Assembly: GCA_007258455.2 (NCBI GenBank) | Contig: VDFB02252616.1 | Span: 119,324,552-119,388,551, forward strand | DNA from: Sequoia sempervirens | Lineage: Eukaryota; Streptophyta; Pinopsida; Cupressales; Cupressaceae | Length of the DNA: 64,000 bases | Direction of reading: 5' to 3' | Shown here: positions 13,331 to 25,552 of the stretch, piece by piece | How positions within the stretch are numbered: position 1 is the stretch's first letter | How the letters are laid out: the number at the start of each line of letters is the position of its first letter | Notes under the pieces: generated by a model | Told to the model about the DNA's origin: nothing | Seen by the model: the letters and a program-made list of their open reading frames with translations, nothing else | The model's database searches: none | Translations under genes and position numbers: made by a program

Positions 13331-13740
13331 TAGAAAATTATATTGTTAATTGTTAAATGCTGTACAGAAATCGTAATAATTTCCATCATGTAAAAAAAAA
13401 TTGGAAATATGTAGTCACAGATTTTTTCTGTATTTACCAGAATTTTTAAATGCTAAGTTTTTGGAATATTCATATAAGGGAAGGCCGTGGGGTTTGCCCC
13501 ACAACCGTCCCATATGGGGGCAACGGCTGTGAGGCAGCCGACGCCGCCCTTACAGGCAGCGGCGGCTGTCTCACCGCCGCCTCCCCATACAGGGTAGGCT
13601 GTGAACACAGCCACTAAACTATGTAAAAACCCTCGTTTGATATGAAACGGGTGTGAAAAACTCGCGTTTGACATTTTACCTTAAATGAAAATTAATCTTC
13701 GGTGAAATCCGAATGAGGGTATTTAATCATTTAATAATAC

Positions 13741-13752
13741 ATTATTTATATA

Positions 13753-13798
<46 letters not shown>

Positions 13799-13860
13799 TA
13801 TATGTATATATGTATATTATATATAATATATATGTATAAATGTTTCTGTATATATACATT
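13741..13860. repeat. (TA)n microsatellite within the solo LTR
   Basis: A nearly pure alternating TA tract, followed by TATGTATA variants. It is likely length-variable and hard to assemble exactly. Confidence 0.9.
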
Positions 13861-15361
13861 ATGTATAAATTACTTCTTGTTATAATGAATAGTTGATTAA
13901 AAAATAAATAATTGGGTAAATGAGAAGTAAAGTTTATTGTAATTTACATGGATATGCATATTATGAATTTAATGAGTTAATTGGTTTAGTTTGTAGAGAA
14001 TTGTTATGTTGTAAAATAATTATTTGCAATAAACCCTTCCTATATCTTTATTGTCTGATTTGGATTTAATATATCCCAAAAATAGATTTGTTTTTGATTT
14101 TGGATGTCTTATTTTATTGGATAAAGGGGGGGAAGAGAATTTATTTTTACATGGATTTAAGTCTTCCAGTATCAGTCTATTAAGGGGGTGAAATTGATTC
14201 TGAATTCATGTGATTAATCATGTTTAAGGTAGTGCACTTGATTTGCTGAATGAATTGTAATGTCCGTTGTGGTAAAATGGTATTATATGTTGAATTGAGC
14301 ACTTGTTTACCCTAGATAGTAAATCTAGAATACCTTTGTTATGTTTAGGGGAGTGGCTATTTGTAAGGGCCGACACACAAAGTGGTGTCAGGGTAACTTA
14401 CAAATAGTTAGTAACTCAGTGAAAACTAAAGAACACAGTAGTTAGATCTAAAATACTTAACAAGATAATATGCCTCACTTATGACTCTTGAGCTTCCATA
14501 GTCTTGAGTATAAGTTGAGAAGGCCTGGAATGGCAAATTGATGTCTTGTTCCTTTAAAGACATTCGATTTCCGCAACAGTATGCAATAGGGGCCGGGTTT
14601 CGTAAGAGGTTACCAGGGTAACCCAAGGATTGGGGGCCGGAACCTAGGAAGAAACACCAGGGTAACCTTTGCATCGTTGTGATGACACTCCACCTAGAAT
14701 AACAGTTAAACCTTGTATTTGTATTTCAAATCAATTGTCAAAATCTGGAAGCAATGTAACCAATAGATTGTTTGTACTAGTGTCTAGGGTTAGTAGATTT
14801 GGTCTAGGTAACCTTATTACTATCTCCTAGCACGGGGGGTGGACCTACGGGTACCACATGGTTGGGTGGAACGTGCACCTTAGTCCGTTGGGTCCCCAGT
14901 TTGATCATGGCATCGAGAGCTTCATGGATGGAGAGCTCGCACTTGGATCTATGTTTATTTCAACATTGTTTATTGTAAACTTGTATTTGAAAACATCCCT
15001 CAATTGTATAAGAGGAGAACAATGTAATTGTATTTGTAACTATTATTTGAACTACCTCATCAAGTTGGATGAGTATTGTAATATCATATCAAATGCAATG
15101 TATGGAAAAACATGTATGTACTTTATTATGTGAACATGAATGGAAATTTATTATTATGCAATGTTTATCTTTATGTTATTAAATAAATGTGCAATGCGAA
15201 ATACTTTAGTCACTTATGGAAAACTCAAAGTAGTGTAACGTCGCTTAACCTAAGAATGTATGCATTTAATTAACTTATAATTAAACTTAAAAAAAAAATT
15301 ATTACCCCAATATACACTATTGCAATATTCTTAGGTTATTAAGACGGGGCATTACATGTGG

Positions 15362-15485
15362 GATTTATACTGTTGTATTTGTCTTTGGGGGATGTAAAGC
15401 ATGTTAATCTTCCTTTTCCCTATAATTTTTTTAAGGGCTGAAATGAATTTTTGGTTGATATCAATATAATCCATACAGCCTCGGC
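15362..15485 (+). repeat. 3' region of the RNase H LINE, part 2
   Basis: This picks up directly after the solo LTR and its target duplication. It shows 'GTTGATATCAATATAATCC' close to its end, after which the sequence becomes AT-rich and featureless up to 15775. The border at 15485 is a guess. Confidence 0.35.
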
Positions 15486-15780
15486 TGCATATTACGAATA
15501 TAAATAAATAAATATTTAAGTACTTTAAAAATAAAATACTAAGTTATATATAATATTTATTAAACTTAATAAAATAATTAGAGAAAATATGGAATAATAA
15601 AAATAGTAAGGAATTATTTTTGAAATTATTATGTAATCTTGTAAATATTATATAAAATAGATATGTCATTAATGAATAAAAATATAATAAAAAATATAAT
15701 TCATAAATTATTATATATTTTAAATATATGTATTTAAAATATTTCATAGATATTAAATTCAAGGTATTTATGTTGAAATT

Positions 15781-17232
15781 TGATGAGGGAGGGAGACTCT
15801 CCCTTTCAATTTTGATCACAAAACCTCACAAACACAACAGGAAAAAACTCCACATACATAATAGGAACATAATTTGGAAGATAAAATCTGCAACTTATAT
15901 TATTTTCAAACATGCAAAAGATTAAAAATATTTGAAGCTCGTGGGCTCCTCCACAATCTTACATGTGACACTTGAAACAAACTTGTCTTCAACAACCTTA
16001 ATGTGCCAATCCCGACAACATCTGGGTATGCTAACCTTCCTTCTCCAAGCCCCCCCTCCATTTAGATATTCTCCAATCTTCTCCAATCTTCTCCCTCAAG
16101 CCACCCCTGTCTCCTAGGGTTTTAGTCACATACTAACTTCACCAACAAGCTTCCTTGTGTTGAGCCACACACCACTATCCAACTCCCCCTTAGGATAACT
16201 GATAGGGTTTACCAGATATGCTCCATCCTACCTCGAGCTACCCAACATTTAATTCATCTATTACAATTTTTTTTCCCTCATTCTCTTCCCACCAACCCTA
16301 AGATCGGATATGCATTTAATGCTCTCTTATGGTCCTTCGATTTCATTTTGATTACCTCGTAATCTGTTCTACCGCCTTGAAGATCAAATCCTCATTTACG
16401 TTGGTTGCTATTCTAGTTGGACCAATTAATTTCTTCCTCTATGCCGGTTTGTTGTCCCAAACCCTCGTTCATACTGTCATAGTCGTTTCAAATTTCTACC
16501 TTTAAATTATGGCCGTCGATCTTCTCTTTCGTGCATGAACCTTGGGCTCTCCGTTCATCTCAACATCTTTAAAATACAATCGTTAGATTGTCTATCCTTC
16601 TTGAAACTCAGAACCATTGATCACCTTTAGTTTAACATCCATCATTATGTTGGAGGGATCGAAAACCTTCTCCCAACGACATCACCCTTTCTCCTCGACA
16701 AAGATTTACATACGCTTTACTACCTGCGGGCCCACCATTCTAGCTCATTGCCACACAATTCACAAGGAAGTGAATTGTACGATTACCCAAATGATAATCA
16801 CCATCTGATTTTATGAGTCACCATCTATCCTTGTCCACGCATCGGGTCCCACCATATTCTTACATCCCACATTGCTAAATCACCAAAAACCAAAACTTTA
16901 GAACCTCTATTGCTTTGTCACTAGAAATTAGAACTTAGGAACCTCTAGTCGGAGGTTGTGGAGTTTTGAAAACCCACGACACACCGACAACGAAGAGATC
17001 GCTAAGCTGAAAGGTTTCAAAACTCCAAAGTTACCCCACGATAAAGGTTGGGAAAACTTGAAACCCCATGACAACAAAGGGATTGCTAAATTAGAAGGTT
17101 TCAGAACTTCATAACTCTGCGACATGAGTTATGAAAACTTGGAATCCCACAACTCCTCACAATCTTGGCCCTTATTCAAAATAAACAGAAAACAATGCAA
17201 GATTGTTCTTGGCCCTAGATGCCCCTACATTA
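15781..17232 (-). repeat. 3' LTR of the pol-less element
   Basis: About 1.45 kb. It matches 19082-20527 throughout with scattered substitutions and small indels. Just outside it, on the element's sense strand, is a short purine run (CTGGGGAG, near 17233-17245) that could be the polypurine tract. Confidence 0.83.
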
Positions 17233-17479
17233 GACTCCCCAGGTGATTAAGAAATCATGTGCTCGTACACATGGCATCCATAATTCCATCTTCCAATTCC
17301 ACCTTCTTTTTCCTCCTCTTCCAACATCTTACCAGAAAATTCTGCACTCCATTATTTTCTCCTCTCATGGTCATGTCCACCATAGTCTGATCTCCTTTCC
17401 CAAGTACTCTTCACTCTTTTCCTCTCTTTCGTGGGCTCAAACCTATCTCTGACTGACCACCTCCACCAAATTTCTCCTA

Positions 17480-18277
17480 TCACATCCCTACAACTTCTAC
17501 CATGCTACTCACCTCATTAGGTACATGCACTTCAAACTCAATATCACAAAACTCATAAACAATAGAGTTTACTTCATACTCCTCTGCTGCTCCATCGTCA
17601 CCAAGTATACCATTCTTCTTTACTCCAACATCATCGAGTGCAATGTTCTTCACTACTATACTAAACAATTGCTCAATCTTTTGTATCTCTTCAAGCAACC
17701 CTTGGTCCTCATCAAACACTGGACCATCATACAACATCAAATCTTCTTCTTTACTAGTTACCTCTCCTTCCAAGAATATTTTGATTCTTCTCATCTCCTC
17801 TTTTAGTTGGAGATCATCCTTTCCAATTTCTCCAACAAACATAGGACTCACAGAGTCCATTTTCTATACCTTTTCATCTCTCTTTTTCTTTTATAGCTAC
17901 ACCCACAATCACATCTTCTGTACTTTTGACAACCTCCACCTGTGATGCCACCCTCTGCAAACTGAACAGTGCCTCGATTTTTGCAATCTCTTTTGCAAAC
18001 ACTGAATCTTCCTTATTGGACCCCTTATCAAGCACAAGACTTCCACTAATGTCTACACTTTCCTTCTCTACTTTTTCAACTCCTTCATTTGCTACTGCAA
18101 CAAATTCTCCATCTTCATTCTTTTCCACCATGCCTTCAATTCAAAGCATACTTTTGCAATATTCTCTCTATCTTGTTCACTTGCATACACAACTATGAAT
18201 TTTTTTTTGTCTTTATTCTTTGTAATTTTTTCAAAAACTGGCCACACACTCTCGAACTTCACCCTCTCAGGTTTCAC
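17480..18277 (-). pseudogene. Cargo-like reading frames of unknown function in the pol-less element
   Basis: Three minus-strand frames follow each other: 18277-18092, then 18131-17874 after a one-base frame change, then 17860-17480 after a stop. Together they suggest a broken protein of about 265 residues. It is highly charged, with a Lys/Arg-rich start (VFEKITKNKDKKKF) and an acidic rest. Two similar helical motifs, KEIAKIEALFSL (near 17980) and EEIQKIEQLFSIV (near 17670), suggest an internal repeat. I do not recognise it. It has no CCHC knuckle and no aspartic-protease or polymerase motif, so it does not look like a copia gag. Captured host sequence is one explanation. Confidence 0.5.
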
Positions 18278-18649
18278 AAATGTAAACTGCTTCCCATTCG
18301 ATGATCTATTTATAAAGCTTCAATACCTTCAGAGACTCACAAGTCCCTCTGTAGTTACAAGTACTCCTTGCAACAATATCCCACTCACACAACTATCCTT
18401 TACCCTACAAAGATTCTGGAAGATGCTTCCTCTATCCACCTTCTCTTAGTGGAGGAACTCCACACCTTCTACCTAGCTGTATCTCTATTGGAGAATAACA
18501 ATTATAGACCCTCTTTTGTTCCTGTAACAAACATTCCTTTCCACAACTCTTCTCAGCTCATCACCTGCAGGTCTTCTGGCTTCAACCCACACTCACAGGT
18601 CCTGCTGCAACTGCCTCACGTTCAACATGCTATTATAGACTCAAGATAA

Positions 18650-18664
18650 CCAACTCTGATACCA
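18650..18664 (-). promoter_or_regulatory. tRNA-iMet primer binding site
   Basis: The minus strand reads TGGTATCAGAGTTGG one base after the LTR end. TGGTATCAGAG is the usual initiator-Met primer site of plant copia elements. It fixes the direction of the element. Confidence 0.85.
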
Positions 18665-18665
18665 T

Positions 18666-20527
18666 TGATGAGGGAGGGAGACTCTCCCTTTTAAATTTGA
18701 TCACAAAACTTCACAAACACAACAAGAAAAGACTGCAAATACATAATAGGAACATAATTTTGAAGAAATAATTTGCAACTTATATTATCTTCAAACATGC
18801 AAAAGATTACAAATATTCGAAGCTCATGGGCTCCTCCACAATCTTACATGTGACACCTATAAAAAACTTGTCTTCAACAACATCTGGGTATGCTAGCCTT
18901 CCTTCTCCAATCTTCTCCAATCTTCTCCAATCTTCTCCCTTGAGCCACCCCTGTCTCTTAGGGTTTTCGTCACATACTAACTTCACCAGCAAACTTCCTT
19001 GCCTTGAGCCATACACCACTGTCCAACTCCCCCTTAGGATACCTGATAGGGTTTACCAGATATGCTCCATCCTGCCTCGAGGGAGGTGAGGGAGGGAGAC
19101 TCTCCCTTTGAAACATGATCACAAAACCTCACAAACACAACATGAAAAGACTACAAATACATAATAGGAACAAAATTTGGAAGATAAAATCTGCAACTTA
19201 TATTATCTTCAAACATGTAAAAGATTACAAATATTCGAAGCTCATGGGATCCTCCACAATCTTACATGTGACACATGCAACAAACTTGTCTTCAACAACC
19301 TCGTGTCAATCCTGACAACATCTGGGTAGGCTAACCTTCCTTCTCCAAGCCCCCCCGCCATTCAGATCTTCTCCAATATTCTCCCTCGATCCACCCTTGT
19401 CTCCTAGGGTTTTCATCACATACCAACTTCACCAGCAAGCTTCCTTTCCTTAAGCCACACACCACTATCCAACTCCCCCTTAGGATACCTAATAGGGTTT
19501 ACCAGATATGCTCCATCCTACCTCGAGCTGCCCAACATTTAATTCATTTGTTACAGAGAATTTTCCCTCATTCTCTTCCTGCCAACCCTAAGATTGGATA
19601 TGCATCTAATGCTCTCTTCTGATCCTTCGATCTGATTTTGATCTCGATTACCTCGTAATCTGTTCCACCACCTTGAAGATAAAATCCTCATTTACATTGG
19701 TCACTAGTGCAGTTGGACCAATCAATTGATTTCCCTATGTTGGTTTGCTATCCCAAACTCTGGTTCATACTGTCGTAGCCGTTTCAAATTTCTACTTTTG
19801 AATTATGCCATTGATCTTCTCTTTCGTGCCATGAACGTCAGGCTCTCCATTCACCTTGACATCTTTAAAATGCAGCTGTTAGATTTTCTATCCTTCAAGT
19901 TAGCACCGTCGATCACCTTTAGTTTAACATCCATCATTATGTTGGATGGACTGACAACCTTCTCCCAACGACATCACCCTTTCTCCCTGATGAAGATTTA
20001 CATATGCTTTTACTACCTGTGGGCCCACCATTCTAGCTCACTGCCACACAATTCACAATAAGGATGTGAATTGCATGATTACCTAAATGATAATTTCCAT
20101 ATGATTTTACACGTCACCATCTGTCCTTGTCCATCCATTGGGTCCTACCATATGCCTTACATCGCACATCGCTAAATCGCCAAAAACTTGAACTCTAGAA
20201 CCTCTATCGCTTTGTTGCTAAAAATCAGAACTTACGAACCTCTAGTTGGAGGTTGTGGAGTTTTGAAAACTTGCGACACACTGAAAATGAAGAGTTTTCC
20301 AAGCCAAAAGGTTTCAAAAATCCAAAACCCGCAACAAAGGTTGGGAAAACTAGAAACCCCATGACAACAAAGGGATTGCTAAATCATAAGGTTTTGAAAC
20401 TTCAAAACTCCACGACATGAGTTATGAAAACTTGGAATCCCGTGAATCCTCACAACCTTGGCCCTTATTCGAAACAAACACAAAAAACGATGCAGGATTG
20501 TTCTTGGCCTTGGATGCTCCTGCATCA
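18666..20527 (-). repeat. 5' LTR with an internal partial tandem duplication
   Basis: The LTR proper is 19082-20527. In front of it, 18666-19081 repeats the first ~416 bp of the LTR (plus-strand order). The motif GAGGGAGGGAGACTCTCCCT appears at both starts. The duplicated segment is the part next to the primer site, i.e. the U5 end in the sense direction. It stops at 'CCTGCCTCGAG' where the LTR continues in the other copies. Confidence 0.8.
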
Positions 20528-20532
20528 AAATT

Positions 20533-21749
20533 GTTATTGAGGATGGATATGTTTCGTGAAGTTGTGTCTTTGGACATCTTTTATAAAGAAATATTTAATA
20601 TGTCTATATGATTTGGTATAAACATAACTAATCTCTCAACCAACTACTCTATCCTCTCCTCTAATAAGTCCCCAAAAAGGGTCTATACACACCTAATAAA
20701 TTTTTGTCATGACCAATTATTATATGGATGGAGTAAAAGTGCATCAACCTAGTTCATAAATAGACATCTATAATATATGTTATTATTCTACAAAAGTGAA
20801 GTGGAAAGATAATCAACTTGTTAGTACTCACCCCAATGAAGATTAGGAAAAATGAAGTGAAGCCATTTATCATGCTAGAAAAGGATATGTGAGAAAAGAT
20901 AATCTAAATTGGGATTGCAATCCAATCTTAAGTTTTATTTTGTATTAATTATTTTATGATTTTTTTTAAGAAATTTTAATTAGCACATCTAGTGCAATTG
21001 GAGAAATTGATAAATACATTGGGTATTTATTAGCACTTGTTAGATTTTAACCTATAAAAAATGAAAAAAATTCTTATTTATTGAGAAAATAAATAAGATG
21101 TCATTACTTTATGATTTCCAATTCCAAGAAGGTTATGGAAAGCCATATGCAAGTGATGAATGTAAATAGTAAACCTCTTATTAGGAATATTTCATCCATA
21201 AATATCATGTGTGAAAAGGTTTTAAGTTGCTCTTAGTTCTTCAATATAATTTTATTCTTTGGAGTATTTATTATATCAAAAGGAATTCTAAGTGATAGAA
21301 ATACAACGACTATCAAGTTTTGACCATGTACATAAAAATTAAAATATAGCTAATATATATTTTAAAAAATTAAAAATATAAAATTGATCTACTAATTATA
21401 ATCATAAAATAAGAATTCAAATAAGATTCAATGAGTATAGATATCTTATAAATTACCTACATATTATTTGTTATATGACTTGAATGATATTGTAAAATAG
21501 TCTATACAAAACAAGCTACTATCCTATCAAATAATCCATAGAAAACATCAAACTTTGAGATCATAATTTCAATCTTTAGAGATAAATGTAATTCTAGGAA
21601 TTTAGTGTCGAAATCCCAATGAAATTGATTCAATAATCTTGTCCATATAGTTCAATTTGGTGTTTGATGGCTTAAGAGACCAATATTATTTAAGGGATTC
21701 ATTATTGACATTCCAAGAAATATGATTAAGTAATTTTGTTTATATTTGA
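20533..21749. other. AT-rich gene-free stretch
   Basis: I see no coding content or repeat ends here. It is the genomic DNA between the pol-less LTR element and the retroposed sequence. Confidence 0.5.
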
Positions 21750-21765
21750 ACAAACTTAATTTGTT

Positions 21766-22819
21766 TTTGAATTAAAAAGTAGCAAAACAAGGGTGCTAAC
21801 CCATAAGTACAAGGCAACAAAGTCCATCCAGTGAAAGCACATTAACATCACAGTGACAACAGAGAGAAAGCCATCACCCACAACACATCATCAAAAAACA
21901 AAAAGTAACAATAACCGTAGGATAAAAAGTTCTTCATGCAAGCATGAAACCAACCAAATAAGTCCAAAGACCCCCAGGGGTCCAACCAGTTCAATAGTAT
22001 TAACAAACAACAAGACATAGAAATAAACAAGAACAAAAAGGCCCAACGACCTAATTATTTTCCTTCTTGCCAGGCATATCTTGAATAGCTGTCGCCCAAT
22101 CCTTCATGAGGAACTCAAGCAACTCCTTGAAACCAACATCATCTTCAACATCATCTGTGGACTTGTCCTTCTGCAACAAGAAAAGACCGGTGGCTGACCT
22201 ATGCATGACCCTCAGGGAAAATTGAGACCTCCTGGACCTTTTTTTCCAACCTCTCCAATCTCCCCTTCAACTTTCCAACTTCTTCCCAAGCCTGATCTTT
22301 TTCCTTGTGATCTTCCTGCAAGGGGGATTTTCCTTTATCTGCATCAGAGGACCGAGGGGTAATTTCCATCACATTGTCATCGAAAGGGCCCTTCTTCAAG
22401 CTTTCAGACACATGGGACGCACTGTTCACCGACACAGATTGGCCTTCCCCAATTGCCACCATTTCCTCCTATCTTTCACTGTCACTCCCATTATCCTTAT
22501 CCGAATCAGAAGCTTCCTTAAGACTTCCCACCTTGTCCTGCTTAAGAACTAGTCTATGAGATCTACGGGGGGTGTTAGCTTCTTTAGTGATCTCGATGTC
22601 GGAATCAATTTGATGGAGGAAAAATTTAGTTTTCTTAGAGGCTTTAGCCTTAGGGCGTAGGGTAGGGGCAAGCCACTTTTTTTCCTTACCCGTATCCCTC
22701 GGGCCCTTACCAGGCGAAGTGCCATGGGGATGGGCTTTCAAGGAAAGAATTTTTAGGCATTTTTTCTTACTCGAGCCCAGCGTGTCCAAAATACTAGCAT
22801 AGAAGAAAACCAACTAAAT
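21766..22819 (-). mobile_element. Short retroposed sequence (LINE-derived or retrocopy)
   Basis: An identical 16-bp sequence, ACAAACTTAATTTGTT, lies at 21750-21765 and 22820-22835. That is the size and form of a LINE-mediated target duplication. Read on the minus strand, the insert has a coding-like first half (22813-22199) and a T/G-rich second half. It ends in a short A-rich tail (AATTCAAAAAC) next to the left duplication. No reverse transcriptase or endonuclease is present. It may be an internally deleted LINE, or a processed copy of an mRNA carried by LINE machinery; the short tail does not decide. Confidence 0.75.
22199..22813 (-). pseudogene. Charged coiled-coil reading frame in the retroposed sequence
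   Basis: One minus-strand frame of about 204 codons is interrupted by a single TAG near 22470. The first part is Lys-rich (GSSKKKCLKILSLK, GKEKKWLAP) and includes PRRSHRLVLKQ. The middle is Ser/Asp-rich (SDSDKDNGSDSER). The end is a predicted coiled coil (EVGKLKGRLERLEKKVQEV). This looks like a nuclear, nucleic-acid-binding or ORF1-type tail. I cannot name the family. There is no DUF4283 and no zinc knuckle. The frame starts close to the 5' border of the insert, so the N-terminus may be missing. Confidence 0.5.
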
Positions 22820-22835
22820 ACAAACTTAATTTGTT

Positions 22836-23700
22836 GGTATTTCAATCTTGGGTGAATTCTATTATAGAGAAGAAAACCAACTACATTAGACCTCTTCACA
22901 CAAATAAGAGATATTTCAAACTTATTATATCTAAAGACCTATTACTATTATATGACAAATATATTAAGCTTAACTTGTATATTTTTTTTATTTATAACTT
23001 TTTATTGAATAAATTTTAAGTACTCGTTTATTTTGACCTTATAAACAAACTTAAACTTAATTGATAAAAGGATTAAACTTGGAATCAATTGAATTTCATT
23101 GTCTAACAACATACAATTTTAATCTCTTAATTTTGAGTATGAGTAAGTTAAATGTATATCATGCATTTACAAGGTCCTTATGTTTCAATTCTAGTTTAGT
23201 CTAGGATAAAATTGACTAAGGTATGTAAGTGCTAAATTCAGTTTTGCTACTAAATGCAAAATTTTAGTTTGCTACAAAATACGAAACTTTTCTCTACAAT
23301 GGATGTGGAACTTTAATATGCTGTTGGATTTTATCATTTTTTAATTTTATCATGTTCACCTAAATTTTCTTATGGAGATATTTTGGCTCATTTTTTCTCT
23401 AAAATACAGGTTCTTGCTGTGGAAACAAATATTTACAAATTTCTTGTGTTGAACCAACCATTCTAACCTCACTTTTTTCCCTATTTGAAATAAAATTTCC
23501 ATAAGGTTATAAAGTTTTTAAATTGATCAAGGAAGGTTTGTGAGTTCTAGTGTTGAATAAATAATTTACAAGTTTCTAGTGTAAAACTAGATCTTCCAAA
23601 TAACTTAGTTGTGGAAAGCATGCAACAAGCCATCTCCATGACAATTCAATTGCAATGTTTTGAAATTTTATATTTTAGGGTGTATAGGGGGTAGTCGAGT
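22836..23700. other. AT-rich gene-free stretch
   Basis: No recognisable coding content or transposon ends. Confidence 0.5.
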
Positions 23701-23711
23701 GTTGTTAGATG

Positions 23712-25552
23712 TCATGCTACTTCAAGAATGCAAAGAACTACTTGGATGTCAATTCCCCCCTCAATCTGAGCAAAGAAGAAGAAGAGGCCATCTTGTTTGC
23801 TAGACAACTCATTGGTAGAAGTCTTGAAAGTATGCAAAGGCTTCACTCTTTTTCTTGAGAAATAACACCCATTTCTTGTAAGAGAAGTAATCCATAAATA
23901 ACTAGAAGTATTGGAAACTTCGAAAGAGAGTAGGAAGGGGTCCACATAGATTGATATGTATGACCACAAGACAATTCTTGGCATGGATGGTACTTGACTC
24001 AAACGGATCTCAATGTTGTTTAGTTGCAAGACATCCAAGGAATATAGGAAAAGAATGGGAAAGTTGAGGAAGTCCTCATAACATATCCTTAGAAGTGAGT
24101 TGATGCAAGGAGTCAACAAAAAGTTGACCATAGTGATATTGTTATAACACATAGTATATTCAATTGTAGAGGAAAATAGAACAACTAAAAACATTGAGAC
24201 TACATCTAGTGTAAACAAATGATCCTTCATGAAAGTGATAGTAATTTTACCTTACCTTCTCCAAAGATCAAACAAGATTTGATACCTTCCTTGACTTGGA
24301 ACTCCACCTTTTAAGCTTATGATTCAAAAGTTGACTTACAGACAAGAGATTTGTTTTCAAGCCAAGAACATAGAGCACTTTTGTGAGGGAACAAATTCTT
24401 ATCCCAAGAGGAATGGTAACATTTATAATTCCTCCTATAACAAGTATTATATAATATCCATAATTGATCTTTAGCGGGTTGATCAATCAATGTATCAAAT
24501 AGCTCTCTATTGTCAATTATATTCTTGTTAGTGTCATAATCAATCAACCAAACATTCCTCATTAGTTGTGAGGTATGGGAGATCTAAGAAAAAACATTCT
24601 AATGGGTGTCATAATTTCTTGTATCAGATTATTAGATGTATCATCTTTCTAGTCCATGAAATATCCTCTATACTTCCTTTAGTGAGGACCTCATTTTGAT
24701 TGTTGAGAATCATTGCAACCAAATTCCTTCTTGACTAGATTTTCCTTGATTCAAGGTATTATACCATCTGTCAATATCATTTGTGTTTGTATGTAGATGT
24801 GACACCATCTATCCACTTTTTGAGTATTCTAATACTATTTTGGTTATTTATGTGGCTAATTTATGGAGGACCCTTTCAAAAAAATTGACCATGTTGTTGT
24901 CCCAAGATTAGTACTTTATCTTCAAACTCATCTTGCACTAACTTGATGGCTTGTAACTTCCTTCTAGAGAAAATCCAAAAATTCTTCAAATGGTAGTACC
25001 TACGTTTTGATGTTCAACATTATGACACAATTCCAAAACTAGGAATGAAGAGCTCTCAAAATGATCAAGGGGCTAGCATTTTTTCCTTCACCTTCTCTTT
25101 GAGTGCTACAAGTTATACTCATAGAACTCATATACTTGATGCAAGAACTCCTCTACTTTTTTTCCATCTTTAATAGTGAGTGTATGAAGCTTTGATTGGA
25201 GATGGAGGATCTTTATTTGGTTCTTCACCTCATATATGGTGGATAGAATGTCCCAAGCCACCTATGAAATTGTCGCATCTCGAACATGTGGTTGAACTTC
25301 ATTGGAGATGTTGAGTGTGATAAAAAATAAGGCTCTTATATCTAACTTGTCATACTTCCTCTAATCACAAACATTAGTTAAACACTTCATTGCTTCAATA
25401 ATGATCCCCCATAGCTCTTTGAATTGGAGAATCATGTGCATATTTGTCTTCCATATCACATAATTGAGCCCTTTGAGGAGGCGGGCATCTGCAAGGAGAA
25501 AATTTGGTGCTAAGATGATGACACCAAAAAAATAAAATTTACTCCATAGCAA
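23712..25552 (-). pseudogene. Copia gag-protease-integrase remnant
   Basis: Gag: the minus-strand frame from 25552 contains LKGLNYVIWKTNMHMILQF, the typical copia gag opening, continuing in broken frames to about 24950 with a helical middle part. Protease/pre-integrase: from 24562 there is WLIDYD (the D-S/T-G active site is degraded), NRELFDTL, then VLYVLGLKTNLLSVSQL near 24370. Integrase: around 24110-23730 the frames show the GHLF...L, GLPQL and CGPLPT themes that precede and open a copia integrase core. Many stops and at least three frame changes are present. Confidence 0.72.

Larger units (their letters stand above)
11601..15356. mobile_element. Long solo LTR (3.76 kb), probably Ty3/gypsy
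   Basis: The left end is TGTAGTACCCC. The right end is GGGGCATTACA, whose reverse complement is TGTAATGCCCC, so the ends are near-perfect inverted repeats in the TG...CA form of an LTR. The five bases on each side are identical (TGTGG at 11596-11600 and 15357-15361). There is no internal gag-pol and no second LTR, so the unit is a solo LTR left by recombination between LTRs. Inside are TA-repeats (13262-13330, 13741-13860) and a GC-rich island (13470-13600). The gypsy assignment rests on the 'GGGGCRTTACA' end, often seen in plant gypsy LTRs. It sits in the 3' region of the RNase H LINE. Confidence 0.83.
15781..20527 (-). mobile_element. LTR retrotransposon without pol (copia-type primer site), full ends
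   Basis: Both outer ends are TGATG...CATCA, and the flanking pentamers are identical (AAATT at 15776-15780 and 20528-20532). The element reads on the minus strand, because a primer binding site complementary to initiator-Met tRNA (TGGTATCAGAGTTGG on the minus strand) lies one base inside the right LTR. The internal region (17233-18665, about 1.4 kb) has no recognisable gag, protease, integrase or reverse transcriptase, only cargo-like frames. It is therefore a non-autonomous element that would need enzymes from another copia. The right LTR is longer than the left because it holds a partial tandem duplication. Confidence 0.85.

Noticed and set aside
15362..15485. Target duplication of the RNase H LINE
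   Set aside because: I compared the DNA before 9943 with that after 15485 and found only AT-rich chance matches.
22307..22559. Plus-strand frames over 22307-22559
   Set aside because: The minus strand has the longer frame with coiled-coil and charged composition; the plus frames are shadows.
23712..24230. A 172-residue minus-strand membrane-like protein
   Set aside because: The neighbouring frames of the same DNA show copia integrase themes, so the hydrophobic frame is a wrong-frame reading.
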